A program made the translations under genes and the position numbers. A stretch of 64,000 nt of DNA from Manis javanica (lineage: Eukaryota > Chordata > Mammalia > Pholidota > Manidae). Below, in pieces: positions 40,681 to 53,600 of the stretch; position 1 is the first letter of the stretch; the number at the start of each line of letters is the position of its first letter. The DNA lies in assembly GCF_040802235.1 (NCBI RefSeq), contig NC_133166.1:113102991-113166990 (forward strand), read 5' to 3'. Below the pieces are notes generated by a model. It searched no databases and was not told the DNA's origin. It worked only from the letters and a program-made list of their open reading frames with translations.

Positions 40681-41189
40681 ACCAGGGACATGGAGACAGG
40701 GTTAACAGTGTGGGGGACTCCAGAGGATTGGGAAGGTGATGGAACTGGTGGTGGTTACATAGTTGAATACATTTTTTCAAAACTCATAGAAGTGTACATC
40801 AAAAACAGTAACCATAAATAGTAAACTTCATAAAAGGGGCAAAATTAGAATGTGTGTGATCCCAGGTTGCAGACAATGGCTCTATTGGTGCTTAATACAC
40901 GGATGATGAAGCCAGGATGGCCTGTCCTGGGAGAAGGATGTCCTAATCCTGTCCTGAACCTCTGGCCAGTGAAAGTTGGGATGTGTGATGTCTGAGGTTC
41001 TGCAGGTCCTGAGTGGCCACTCCGCCCTCCTGGACCAGTATGTCTATTATCCTCCAGAGTAGAATGGAAGCCAGAGCTGTGGGACTGACACCACCCTGGT
41101 GGTGACACTTGGGTCGGTGTCAGAGCTGGTATTGGGACCCTTTGCCGCCATTTTATGGGATGCTTGAAACATTTAAGAAAATGTTATTT

Positions 41190-43080
41190 ATTTGGTTTGC
41201 AAGAGTTGCCCAAAAGTTTAAGAATCTCTTCTTAATCAGTAGAACTAGGAGACAGAATATCACCAAAGGAATAGAAAAATCTGAACAAGTCGTCAGTCAA
41301 GATCGTTTGTTGAACTGTCCATCAACAGCAGGCCACACATTCTCCCCAAGTGGATATGGAGCATCCACCGAGATAAAGATGGACCACATCCTGCGTCATA
41401 AAGAAACCTTAACAGATTTTTTAATAGAATGGAAATAGTACAAAGTATGTTCTCTGACCATAAGGAAATTAAACTAGAAAATAATAACAGAAAGATAACA
41501 GGAAGATTTCCCAAAACTTGGAAGTTAACACAATTCTGAGTAATCCATGGGTCAAAGGAGAAACTAGAAAATATTTTGAATTGAAGGGAAATTAAAATAC
41601 ATCATATCAACGTTTATCGGATGGAGCTAAAGCCATGCTCAGGGAAAACTGATGACATTAACTACTTAACTTGAAAAGAAAAAAGGTTTCAAATTAATGT
41701 AAAACACCAACTAGCAATCTGAAGGAGGGAAACCATGATATATTGACTGATGCAGAAAAAATATTTGACACAATCCAACGTCCATTCACGAGAGAAGCAT
41801 TCAGCAACCTAGGAATAGAAGGGAACTTCTCAACCTGATAACAGGCATCTTCAAAAATCCTACAGCTGACATCATACTTAATGAGAGACCAAGTGCTGTC
41901 CAGCCCAAATCAGAAACAAGACAAGTATGCCCACTCCCACCACTTTTATTCAATGAGGCATCGTCATTCTAGCCAGGCAATAAAAAAATACAAAAATGGA
42001 ATACATCCGTATTGGAAAGGAAAAAGGTAAAACTGTCCATATTCACAGATGGCATGACTGTCTACATAAAACCATGAGGTTGCAGGATACAAGGTCAACA
42101 CACAAAAACCAATTGTATTTCTATTACCAGCAATGAACAAATTGGAAGCAAAAATTAAAAATGAAAACATGATATTTATAATAGCTAAAAAAATACACGA
42201 TATATATGCAAATCTAACAAAACATGTACCAGAGCTGTAAGCTGAAAACTATAAAATGCTGATAAAATAAATCAAATAAGACCTAAATAAATTGCGAGGC
42301 ACACCATATTCATGAACTGGAAAACTTCATATAGGCAAAGATATCAGTTCTCCCCAAACCGCTCTATAGATTTAATGCAACTGTAGTCAAGATTCCAGTG
42401 GCATTTCTCATAGAAATACAAAGGTTGATTTTAAGATTTATGTGGAAAAACAGAAGAAATAGAATTAGCCAAAATAGTTTTGAAAGAGCATAACATTGGA
42501 GGAATCATATTACTTGATTTTAAGAATTTCTATATATCTACATCAATCAAGACAGTGTGGTATTGGTAGGAACAGATGCGTAAGTCTACGGAAAACAATG
42601 GAAAGCCCACAAGTAGACTCACACCCAATACAACCAGCAGACTTTTTTACAAAGGTGCAAAAGGTGCAGAATAGAGAAAGGACAGTCTTTCCAACCTAGG
42701 GTACTGAGACAACTGGACATCCACATGCCAAAAAAAACCCCAAACCCTTAATCTGGTGCTCACACTTTATATGAAAGCTAACTCAAAATGAATCATAGAC
42801 TGGACTGTACAACATAAAAGTATAAATATTTTGGAAATATGGGAGAAAATCTTTATGATCGAGGATTTAGCAAAGAGTTTTTAGACATGGCACCAAATGC
42901 ACAATCTACAAATGAAAAAAACTGATGGACTGGATTTCATTAAAATTAAAATTTTTCAGTCCCAGAATGTAAGAAAATGTCAGCAAACCACATGTCCAGC
43001 AAATGACATGTATACAAAACATATAAAGACCTCTCAAAACTCAACAATAGTGACATTACAAGTAAAAAAAAAAAAACTCT
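41190..43080 (+). repeat. LINE-1 ORF2 fragment
   Basis: Plus-strand ORF2 with the reverse-transcriptase phrase gatgcagaaaaaatatttga near 41750 and gacaagtatgcccactccca near 41920. The C-terminal region follows through to an A-rich stretch near 43060. Broken, no long frame. Confidence 0.75.
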
Positions 43081-43089
43081 AGATAAATA

Positions 43090-45300
43090 TCCCTTATAAA
43101 TACATATATAAAACTTTTCAACAAATATGAGCAAACCAAATCCAATAGCACTTTTTAAGGATTATACACTATGACCAAGTGGGGATTTATCCCAGAATGC
43201 AAGGTGATTCAACAGACAAAACTCATCACATTAATAGAAGGGAGGGAAAAAACTTAATCATCTCAACTGATGCAGAAAAAGCATTTGACACAATCCAACA
43301 CCCTTTCGTGATAAAAAGCTTCAATAAACTAGGAATAGAAAGAAACTTCCTCCACATGATAAAGGTCATATATGAAAAAAACACATAAGTTAACATCATA
43401 CTCAATGAGAAGAAACTAAAAGCTTTTCCTCTAAGATCAGGAAAGATATAAGGATACCCACTTTGGTTGCTTCTATTCAACATGGACTGGAAGTTTCAGC
43501 TAGAGCAGTTAGGCAAGAAAAACAAATAAAAGGCATCCAAAATTGGAATGGAAAAAGGGAAAAAGTAAGACTATTTCTATTTGTAGATGACATAATCTTA
43601 TGTATAGAAAATCCTAAAAAACAAAAATCAAAAACGAGCAAACAAAAAACCCTGTTGGAGCTAATAAACAAGTTCAGCAAAATCGTAGGATATAAAATCA
43701 ACATACAGAGATCAGCTATATTTCTATACACTAGCAATCCAAAATTTGAATTAAGAAAATAGTTCTTTTGTAATAGTGTCAAAAAGAATAAAATACTTTG
43801 GAATAAATTTAACCAAGAAGATAAAAGATTTGTACACTGAAAGCTTAAAACATGACTGGAAGAGAGTAAGGAAGACACAAATAAGTAAAGCCAATGTTCA
43901 TGGATCAGAAAACTTAATACTGTTAAGATGGCCTTTCTGAACTGCAGATTGGATACACTTCCTATCAAAATCCTAATAGCCTTTTTTTCTCAAGGAAATG
44001 AAAAAGCCAATCCTAAAATTCATATGAAATTGTAATGAACCCCAAAAAACCAAAATAATCTTGAAAAAGAAAAACGAAGTTGTAGGACTCTCACCTCCTG
44101 ATTTCAAAATTTACTACAAATCTACAGGCATCAAAACAGCTTAAGGATGGACCTACGAATCAGTGCAATACAACTGAGATGAGAGTTCAGACATAAACGC
44201 ATACATCCCATTCATCTATGATTAATTGATTTTTCAACAAGGGTGTCAAGGCTATTCACTGGGGAAGATTTTCTTCAACGCACAGTGTTAGAACAACTGG
44301 GCATCCACATGCATAACAATGGAGCTGGACCCTTACCTCACACCATATACAATACTTGACTTGAAATGTATCAAAGACCTAAATATACAATCTAAAACTA
44401 TAAAACTCTTAGAAGAAAATACAGGGGAAAATCTTTGTGACCTTGGATTTGGCATTTGTTTCTTAAATATAACAGCAAAAACTAAAACAACAGATAATTG
44501 GATTTCATAAAAATTCAAATATTTTGTGCATCAAAAAATACTATCTAGACAATGAAAAGAAAACTCATAGGAGAAAATGCTCAAAAATCATGTATCTGAT
44601 AAGGCTCAAATATCCATAATATATAAAGAGTTCTTATAAATCCATTAACAACAAAAAGAACCCATTTTTAAAATTGGCAAAAGAACAGATTATGCAAATG
44701 GCCACTAAGCACATGAAAAGAAGCTAGACAACCTTAGTAGCTGGGGAAATGCAACTCAAAAGCACTTTTGACCCCTTGTGCTTCCATTTACGTTTTTGTA
44801 GAACTTGACGAGTTTGATCCTAAACTTTACATGGAAATTCAAAGGGTCAAAAATAGCTCAAAAACTCTGGAAGAAACACAAGGTGAATGGATTTGATCTA
44901 CTAGATATTATGACTTATAAAATTATAATTAAGATAGTGACGTACTTAAAGCATTGTAGACAAGGGAACAAGGAATGATTATTAGGCCAGTGGCATATAA
45001 CAGAGAGCCCAGAAAGAGACCTAATTATACACAGATGGTTGATTTTCAATAAAAATGGCATTGAACAATGGAAGAAATACGGCCATTTTGGTGACTAATG
45101 TGGACAACTGGGTGGACCTAACAGGAAAGATGAAACTTGGTCCCTACCTAACATCATGTACAACATAAAGTCCAGGTCTATATCTGGAACATGAAATAAT
45201 GAAGCTTTGGGAGGTAAATGAAGGGAGACATTGCCCATATATTATATTGTCATCTTATGCAAGAGACAAAAAGATAGGAAAATATTGATACTTTTGACCC
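43090..45300 (+). repeat. Second LINE-1 ORF2 fragment in tandem orientation
   Basis: Starts with gagcaaaccaaatccaatag and gattatacactatgaccaag, then a readable frame 43179-43388 with INRREGKNLIISTDAEKAFD and TIQHPF. A palm-domain core [14 protein letters not shown] lies in the frame 43463-43762, with the catalytic DD of the reverse transcriptase visible as FVDD. The C-terminal ORF2 region runs to about 45300. Several frame breaks. Confidence 0.8.
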
Positions 45301-47105
45301 TACTAATATCAAAACTGTTGTCTCCATATGTTCACCAGCTCTAAACTATTCACAGCTTTTTCTCTGTCCCTACCAGTTCCCCACTTTGAAATACCCATTT
45401 CAAAGCAATTGAGCCCTTACCCCAAATCCCTAACATCCCTTTTTGAGTCATTACCCGACTGCCAGCTGATGGACTTGCTACAGGTTTGATGACTCGGCTT
45501 TGTGGGTCCACAGGTTTCCTCGCTGATCTTGGGTGGGGGAGGGGCAGGGGTAACAATTGAAATCCTTATCTTTTTTAGACATATGCTGAAATCCTCATAG
45601 AGGAGATGATACAATTTCTGAGATCTGTTCCAAAATTAATTGAAAAGACAGAGAAAGTAGATGGGGTGCGTAAGATTGGTCATGAATTGTTGATGCTGCA
45701 TTATGGGAGTTCATTATGCTGTTCTGCCCACGTTCATACGTTTCTAATTCTCTACAATAATAATAAAGTTATTTTTCATTTTCTAGTCCTTAAGAGGGGG
45801 ATGTTCATTAAGGTCACATAAGGTTGCGCTGTTACTGGGGGGGCTCCTGTCCCAAAGCGCCCAGCCGAAGGCCACCTAACCCACCCTGGAGTTGGCAGTT
45901 CTGTGCTGATGGAAGCCGGAGGAAAGCAGAGAGGCTGTAGATTTGGGGGAAATAATTCTTTTCAACATCATCTGGCAACCACCATTGATGCAGAACAAGA
46001 CTACATACAAGCAGCTTAAATCTGACACCTAAAGCCTGGATACAACAGAAAAAGCAGTAGAGAATATTTTCTGTTCTCCCCTTATTCAGAGGATGAAACT
46101 GTCACGCTGAGCTAGCTTCTTACCTGTGTTCAGAATGAGCTTCCTCCTGCATCCTACTCTGGAAAAATTAGAACCTGGACCCTGAAATTGGCCATTATCA
46201 GGGCCCCCCCCACACACAGAGTGATGTCCGATTTGAGATTTTGAGTAGTGATTCATTTATTGTTTGAGTAGCTATTCGTTATTCATAAGTTGACTTTTCT
46301 GTGTCTGTAATGAGGACACAGTTCAGGGTCACGTCCTGGGAACCCGCAGGGCTTTTGCTAAAATCTATGGGTTGAAAGTGGCATTTTGTCCTGGTAGCTT
46401 GTATCACGTGTTGTTTCAAATAGAGTTAAATTGGGAGGGCAAGAGGTGGGCTGCACAGTGTCCCTTTGGTCATCTCTCCTGGTTGTGGTCACCCATTGGA
46501 ACACGGTTCCCATGAGCACGTTCTAGGCACACCAGAGAAACCCAGCCATACCTAGTCTGACCTGTCCACATTTCAGCACAACCACCACACTGATGAGGCA
46601 GCCGCTGAGTGCATGCGCGAGGACACGGGCAGGGGGCTGTCTTTGCAGAAATTCTGAGTAATTGAGACAGTGACGAGCTGAAGGCAGTTACAGCACTCTA
46701 TGTGACAAGGACATGCAGGACACGCCCTGCTGGCATCCTCACTCAGGATTTGCTGCATCCTTGTCTACCCCCTTGTACTAGTGACAGCTTGTGACCTCGT
46801 GTAGATATGACCGACGCAGGGGAGCAGGAGGGGGTTCATCACACAAATCTATGTGTGTGTCAAAAATTCACTTTTTACTGTATGTGAATTTCACTATATG
46901 TTGATTTTTTTAAAGTCAAATTTTACTGCATGCAAGTTTTTTTTTAACTAGGGAGATTTTTCTTATCAAGATCTGCCTGGATATGTAAGTGTGAGAAATT
47001 GGATCGTTAATACATAGAATCTGGATGTTCCCATGAGTATAATTAATCAGTCAATGGCGTTAAAGTATAGGGGATTTTAATCTGCTTATTTTCATAAAAA
47101 CACGT
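45301..47105. other. Gap between L1 copies, nothing recognised
   Basis: AT-rich to mixed sequence without a recognisable gene, RNA or repeat family. A short C-rich run at 46204-46213 and AT-rich stretches near 46850-46950 are the only visible features. Confidence 0.4.
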
Positions 47106-47109
47106 CACA

Positions 47110-47825
47110 GCAGCTGTTTAAAAATACATGTAAAGAATACACCCATGAGATCCCATCGCACTGTACCCATGAGAGTGGCCCAAATCCAGAACATTGACAC
47201 CCGGAATGCTGGCGAGGACGAGGCGCGGCAGGGACCCCCACTCGCCGCGGGCGGGAATGCAGGTGGCGTAGCTGCGTCGGAAGACAGTTTGGAGGTTTCT
47301 TAAAATAAACATACTCTTACCAACAACTCAGCAATCCCACCCCTTGGTTATTTACCCAAAGAAATTGATAACTTATGTCCACACAAAACCCCATACACGG
47401 ATGTTTACAGCAGATTTATCCGTAACGGCCCAAACCTGGAAGCAACCAAGGCGTCCTTCACGGGTGAAGGACGGACTGTGGGCCATCCAGGCGCTGGGTG
47501 TTATTCGGCACCAAAGAGAAACGCGCCATCGGGCCAGGAGAACACACGAGGGCCCTCACACGCACAGGACCACGGGGGGAAGCCGACCTGGGAAGGCCAC
47601 ACGCTGTGTGAGCCCCTCTGTGACACTCTGGAAAAGGCGACAGTATGGAGACCGTGAAGGCCCGGGGATGAGGGGAGGAAGGGGTGCACAGGAGGAGCCC
47701 CGGGGATTTGTAGGGCAGCGAAACTTCTTTATGGTACTTCAACGATGGATCCGGGTCATTACACATTTGTCCAGACCCAGGGGTGTGTACCAAGACGAGC
47801 CCTAGTGTAAATTACAGATTTAGTT
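47110..47825 (+). repeat. LINE-1 3' end of ORF2, GC-enriched
   Basis: Typical ORF2-end order is preserved: cccatgagatcccatcgcac, acccggaatgctggcgagga, ggaggtttcttaaaataaac, cagcaatcccaccccttggt, then atttatccgtaacggcccaa and gaagcaaccaaggcgtcctt. Many sites that are A or T in typical L1 text are G or C here, giving unusual CpG density. Confidence 0.8.
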
Positions 47826-48059
47826 AACAATTATCAAAAGTAACAAACGTACCATACCGACCCACGTGTTAGGAATAAGGGAGGCTGGGTGTGGGAGCCC
47901 CTACTTTCCGCTGGATTTTACTGTGAATCTTAAACTGCTTTAAAAAAGAGTCTTACTGATTATGAACACAAGAACTACTAGTTTCTAACTTCATTTACTA
48001 GATTTGTAATTTATGCTTGAGGGTTTTGTGAGCGCTGGTTCTAAAAAGCCCTACTTAAA

Positions 48060-48551
48060 GCTCTACCCATTAAGCAGGCCTGACCAGCTGCCCGCTCCCC
48101 CGCGCCCCCCAGCTCATCCCGGCCTGAGGTCGGCCTCCCCGCCCGCCGCTGCGCCCCCTGGGCTCCGGGCGCCTCCGCGGCCGCCCAGCCCGGGTCCTCG
48201 ACGGGCTCGCCCCGCGCGGCTGCACTCTGCCTCCGAGTGCGCTCGTCGGGGCTCCGAGGCGTTGCGCGCGCTGTACCCGCGACGGCCGGTCCGCCGCCCC
48301 CGGCCGCCCCGGGCCCCAGCCGCGCCGGAGCGCCCCCGACCCGCGCAGGGGCGCCGACGAGGCGACGGGGGCGGGCGGCCAGCGGGGCGACAGCTGGGGG
48401 GGCGGCCCTGACCTTCCTGCGAGATCGATGGGGCGCAGCCGGGCTGCGCGTTGCGCCCCCGGCCCGCCCCTCCTGGGCGCGCTATAAATGGGGCGGCGGC
48501 GGGCCGGTGGCCGTGGCGCTCAGCACCCGCCCAGCCCCCGCCGCGCCCACC
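48060..48551 (+). promoter_or_regulatory. Secretin promoter: TATA box, GC boxes and E-box in a CpG island
   Basis: A TATAAAT box lies at 48483-48489, 63 bases before the start codon. Upstream are an Sp1-type GC box gggggcgggc (48367-48376), the E-box CAGCTG (48391-48396) and a second GC box (48397-48408). Rodent and human secretin promoters are known to combine an E-box bound by NeuroD/E2A with Sp1 sites, so this arrangement fits enteroendocrine S-cell control. Confidence 0.75.
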
Positions 48552-49326
48552 ATGGCCGCCGGACCCTTCCTGCTGTTGCCGTTGCTCCTCCTGCCAGGCT
48601 CCGCTGCACGCCCCGCCGCCCCCAGGTGAGCCCGCGATCCCGTGCCCACGCCCACCCCTCGGGTCCACCGCCCCCGGGCCGGCCTGACCCTGACCCATCC
48701 CTTCCCAGGGCCCCTAGGCACTCCGACGGGACGTTCACGAGTGAGCTCAGCCGCCTGCGGGAGCGCGCGCAGCTGCAGCGGCTGCTCCAGGGCCTGGTGG
48801 GGAAGCGCAGGTGAGGGGCTGCCCCCTGAGAGCACGTGGGGCGGGGGCTCCACCGAAGTGGGGACGCGCATAGCTGTGCCCACCCCCATCTCCAGGGCTA
48901 ATTCTGACTTGGGGTTCGGGGGCAGTGATCAGGACACAGAGAACAGCACCGCCTGGACCAAGGCTGCCCAGGGCCGCTCCTGCCTGCTGTGGTCAGAGGT
49001 GCCTGCCCCGCAGGCCTGGTGAGCACCACTGGGAGCCCTCCCCTAGGCCCTTCTGGTCCCTTTGGGCACTTGGGTTGTGGGGACTGCACCCAGCAGTGGG
49101 ACAGGGGGCCGGGAAGGTGAAACTGAGTCCGCTGGTGACGAGAGAGGGCCGTTTCACCTGCTGGGCAGGGGTCAGCAGCCCCTGACCTGGCTGCTGTCTC
49201 TGCAGGATTCCCTTGAGGGACCACCTGCAGCAGGCCTGGTCTCCCCCACTGCCGCCACGACTGAGCTCTGGGGCAATGGTTTCAGAGCCAGCCAGCCCTG
49301 CTGCAGGGACCCAGATGAGGCCCTGA
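48552..49326 (+). CDS. SCT: SCT, preprosecretin, complete
   Basis: A secreted gut hormone that drives pancreatic bicarbonate secretion through the secretin receptor. Coding exons: 48552-48625, 48709-48810, 48926-49018 and 49206-49326, totalling 129 codons plus stop with matching phases. A leucine-rich signal peptide covers about residues 1-18. The hormone begins at H29 ([18 protein letters not shown]) and ends at V55, followed by G56 (amide donor) and K57-R58 for cleavage. Upstream cleavage would be at RAPR-H, where human has RARR-H. Within the hormone, positions 16 and 18 are Arg and Gln, where human has Gly and Arg. The C-terminal propeptide ([10 protein letters not shown] onward) follows the human layout in length and in the Trp-rich ends. 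The start was chosen for its position 63 bases below the TATA box and its signal peptide. Confidence 0.96.
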
Positions 49327-49421
49327 TGAAGAAGGCACCTTGCCCCCACCGATGTGGAGCAGAGCCGAGCTTGGACGGGCAGGTGGAGGGGTTGTGGGGT
49401 TGCGGGGTTGCAGTTGGCGGC

Positions 49422-49427
49422 AATAAA
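49422..49427 (+). terminator. SCT poly(A) signal AATAAA
   Basis: An AATAAA hexamer 96 bases after the SCT stop codon, within ggcaataaaggag. Confidence 0.85.
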
Positions 49428-49449
49428 GGAGAAATTGAGACCCTGGCCT

Positions 49450-50480
49450 GAGCCCCCTTCTGTGCGCCATCTTGGTATCATCGAGGCAGGCCCTGCTGGG
49501 CAGGGCTGTCACAAGGAAGGAGGGCCCTATCCAGCAGATTCAGATTCTAGGCCGGTGGCCACACCCAGCTGCCCTTTACACCTGGGCAGCCATGGGCCGC
49601 CCCACCTTCCTGTTTCCCTATCTCTGACATCAGGGCCACTCCTGTCCCATCAACTGAGCCTCCCAGAGTCCCACCCACACCCCTTGTCATCCACTCAGCA
49701 AACATTCTGGGGGGGGTTGCTGGGTAAGAAGGCACAGCCTGGGCAGGGAGAGGTGACAGGCAGTGGGTGTCACCCAGGCCAGGTGCCATCCTGGAGTCAG
49801 AGGGCTGCAGTGCACATCTTGGCTCCCGGCCAGGCTGTGCCGTCTTGGACAAGTGGCTTGATCACTCTGTCCTGGGAACTTTGATGCCCCAGCGCTGGAG
49901 GGTTGCTGGAGGCTGTGTGGCCACCACCAGCAGACACACAACTGCCCTGTCACCTGTAGAGAAGCCAGGAGCTTCGGGAGGGCATTTCAGCACGTGGGGT
50001 GGCAGAGTAGAGCCCTGGAGGTGGGAAGGGCCACCCCATGGCCACAACAGCCCCTCCCTCCATCCTCACCCCACCCAAGGCCCTCTCCCCAGCTGCTGAA
50101 GGCTTGGGAGGCCAAGGGAGGATGGGGGAGGGCAGTTGGCGACCTGGGTTGAGGAACCTCACCAGAACTCTCTGTGGGGCCCCAGAGCCAGTGGGGACCT
50201 AGGATCCCTCAGGAGCTCCCAGCTGTCCTGGGCAGAGTGGGGACAGGTTGGGAGTGGGAGCAGCTAACGTGGCTGCTGCAGCCACACAATTGCTCCAGTC
50301 CCCGCCCCGGCCCAGGGGCCCCAGCACTCCCTGAGCTCCTTTGGCCAGTCTTGCTGTCCACGGGCTGGGCCCCCGCCGGCCTCCGCATGGTGCCCCATTC
50401 CGGGCAGTAGGCTAGGCCTGGCTGGCGGCCGGCGGGAGCCCCCTTGGTGGTGGCCAGTCGGTCGTAAAGGATCATAAAGT
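49450..50480. other. Intergenic SCT-CDHR5, includes the CDHR5 promoter
   Basis: About 1 kb of unique GC-rich sequence. A CATAAAG element at 50472-50478, followed by a GC-rich stretch, lies about 125 bases before the CDHR5 start and could serve as a TATA-like or CDX-type site. That reading is inference. No other gene is seen. Confidence 0.4.
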
Positions 50481-50600
50481 GGGGCGGTGCCTGGCAGGGG
50501 CGAAGGTCGCCGGCGGAGACTGCGCCAGTGCAACCGGCTGCTCCAAGGGTCCCGGATGCCAGGCGGGCTCAGAGCCTCCCGCCGGCTGATGGCCACCGAG

Positions 50601-53600
50601 ATGGGAGCTTGGGCGCTGCTGCTCCCTCTGGTCACGACGCTGGCTCAGGCCCAGGGTACCTACAGGTGCGGCAGGGGGGCTGGGCGGCAGCAGGAGGTTG
50701 GAGGCACCTGCTGATGGCTTCCTATTTTCTAGTCTGCTCTGTAAACAACTCCAACTTTGAAATCAAGGAGAACACGTATCTCAGCCAGCCCCTGGTCGAC
50801 ATCTATATCCCTGAGGGCCAGCAGGTGACCCTTGGACCCTCGTCCACCCCCTTGGCATTTCGGATCCAGGGGACCCAGCTGTTTCTTAACGTCACTCCTG
50901 ACTATGAGGTACAGGTGGCAGGCCTGGGTGGGGCGTGCCCATGACGGCAGCTGGGGTGCCTCACCCCCAGGGGACCCATGTGGGCACCACACTCTTCCCT
51001 GGAGAAGGGCTCTCCCGGGGCCTCTGGGGCTCAGTGGGCTCTGCATGCCCCAGGCAGTGACCCCAAGGCTTGGCTGAGGCTGGCCGTGAGGGGGGCAGGG
51101 GATGAAGCTGGCTGGGCCCAATGCTTTCTGGACTTAGTGCAGATGACAGGGATGCTAGGCCAGCACCTGCCCCTCTTGGCCTCAGTGCCCTCACCTGTGG
51201 AATGGGGACAATGTGCTGTGACCAGTTGGGTGGGCAGCTCCCAGCAACCATGCCCCCACAGGAGGCCACCTTGCTGCAGGCGCATCTGGAGTGCAGGAGA
51301 GGTGATGTGGTGGTGAGTCTCCCCCACCCCAGGTGCCCCATCCCCACCTGCACCCCTGTGGCAGAGTGCTCCGGGTGTGGAGTTCTGCTCACTGGGTCAC
51401 CCTGTGCTGTTGATGCTCAGACTCTGCCCTGAGCAGCAGACTCGCAAACCCAGCCCTGACCAGACAGCACACCCCAACACACACCCCAGCCTGGGGTCCC
51501 CCGTGGGAGGCACCCCACCCTACCAGCTTGGTCCTTGCCTTCCTGCCTCTTCCTGTCCCCCCACCAGCAAATTTGCTTCAAGCTAGACACTCCTCACCTC
51601 TGTGCCCAACCTGGGCCTCGGCCACCAGCACCTCCTTTCTGGAACCTCCCAAGAGGTTGCTCCCCTCTGGGTCCTGACCCCAACTCGCTCTCAGTGTGGT
51701 TGAAGACAAGCCGCACATCCCAGCCCAGAGCGCACACGGTCGCAGCTGATGCCTGTTGGGTGAGGCCTCTCCTCGACCTGGGCCCGCCCTCACACGGGCC
51801 TCCGCAGGGTGAGGCCTCAGCCACCCGTCCCAGGCCGCAGGCTGCACCTGCCAGCTCAGCAGGCCACCACAGGCACCTCAGGATGAGACTGCCAGAGCCT
51901 TTCTTCTTAAACAGCCTGACGTTGCTGTCATACCTGAGAAGCGCAGGCAGCTTGGCATCCCCACGTTCACAGGGGCTTTAGTTCACCTGAACCAAGATCC
52001 GAGCAAGGCCCACAGGATGCCGCTGGCCGATGTTTCTCTTGTCTCTTCACCTATGGCTCCCTTCCTTTTATTCTCCCTTTGACTTTGTTTTTGAGGAAGT
52101 CTGATGCCATTTTCTTCATTTGGGATTTTGCTGGTCACACCCCCAGCCTCAGGCCAGGGCACGTGCCACCTTGGGCACCTCACAAACTGCTCTGTGCTCC
52201 TCGTCCATCAGCCCTGCTGGAGTGGCAGCCCAGGGCAGACAGCTCTGACTTGGGAACCACATGCCAGCATGGCTGCGGGCTGGGGCCCTCAGAGTATGCC
52301 TCTGCCGGGCAGGATCCCACAGGGATAAGGCTACCCACTGCTCTGCCCCCAGGTCACCCAGCTGAGGGTGTTTGTGTTCGTGCTGGACGTCAATGACAAC
52401 CCGCCCATGTTCCCCTTTGTGACCAAGGTCAAGGAGGTGCCGGAAGTGAGTGTGAGGGAAGCCTGGGCTGGTGCCCTCTGATCTGGGTCTGGGGCATCAG
52501 GAGCCCAGGGTAGAGGCCAGAAGGCAGGGGACTAGTGCCCAGGGACTCGACCAGTGATCCGTCCATGGGAGTCAGGAGTGTGGCCAGACCAACAGCTCTC
52601 CATCCCAGGACACTAAAGTGAATGCCATCGTCATCCCTGAGACGGAACTGCAGGCCAAGGATCTTGACAAAGATGACATCTTGTTCTACTCCCTCCAGGA
52701 AGTGACCCCGGTTGGTGACCCCAGCCCCTGCACCAACTCTGACCCCTCCTTTTGGGTGTCCCCGCCTCCCTGCATCCTCCCAGGGTCTCAGGCTGAGTCC
52801 CCACCTCCTTAGGGTGCCAGCAGCCTCTTCTCCTTGGTTGGTGTGAACCGCCCCGCCCTGCGGCTGGACCAGCCCCTGGACTTCTACAAGTGGCAGAACG
52901 TGACCTTCCAGCTGCTGGTGCGGGTGAGTGGGCCGCTCCCGGCTCGGCCAGAGCTCGGCCCCCGCCCAGGGCACAGAGGCCTCATCTGGCTGCCCGGCTG
53001 TTGCAGGACACACAGGAGGAGGGTGCGGAGCCCAGCCACACGGCCACAGCCACCTTGGTCCTGGAGGTGCAGCCTGCCGACCTGCGGCCCCCCTGGTTCC
53101 TGCCCTGCGCCTATGCAGATTCCGAAGTTTGCGTCCAAGCCCAGTACCACGGGGCTGTCCCCACCGGCCACCGACTGGTACTGGGGATGGGAGGGGCAGT
53201 GTCAGCACTGGGTGGGGGCAAGGAGCTGGGTGCCCTGGGACCAAATTTGGTTATTATTTTCAAACAAATGAGAACATTCTCCCTAAACTACTCTTGCCCA
53301 ACCCATGGTGGTGAGTGGTAAGCAAACCCCTCTGGAATTACAGCCCAGGGACGACCCTGCAGAGACCCAGTGAGGCAGGCTGGGAGGCTGGAAGCACTGG
53401 AGGGGACTTGACAGGGTTCCCGAGGAGCAGCTGGCCCTCTGACTGGCTGACTGTCCCCTGGAGGGTCTCACAAGTTGCACTGAGGCACCAGAGGGCAGTG
53501 GGGCTGCCAGGGCCTCCCGCCATACGTGACTCTGTAGACTCTCCCCAGGCCACGTGTATGCTTGTTGAGACATGATGTTCAGATCCATCAAATGTCTTTG

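Noticed and set aside
38690-47825. Possible endogenous retrovirus or LTR element in the DRD4-SCT gap
   Set aside because: The reverse-transcriptase text is L1 ORF2. No paired long terminal repeats, primer-binding site, gag or env text was seen.
50487-50600. Upstream ATGs (50487, 50556, 50577 and 50589) as the CDHR5 start
   Set aside because: In-frame or near-frame ATGs exist, but the signal peptide and human start match ATG 50601. The upstream residues are Arg-rich and unlike a signal peptide.
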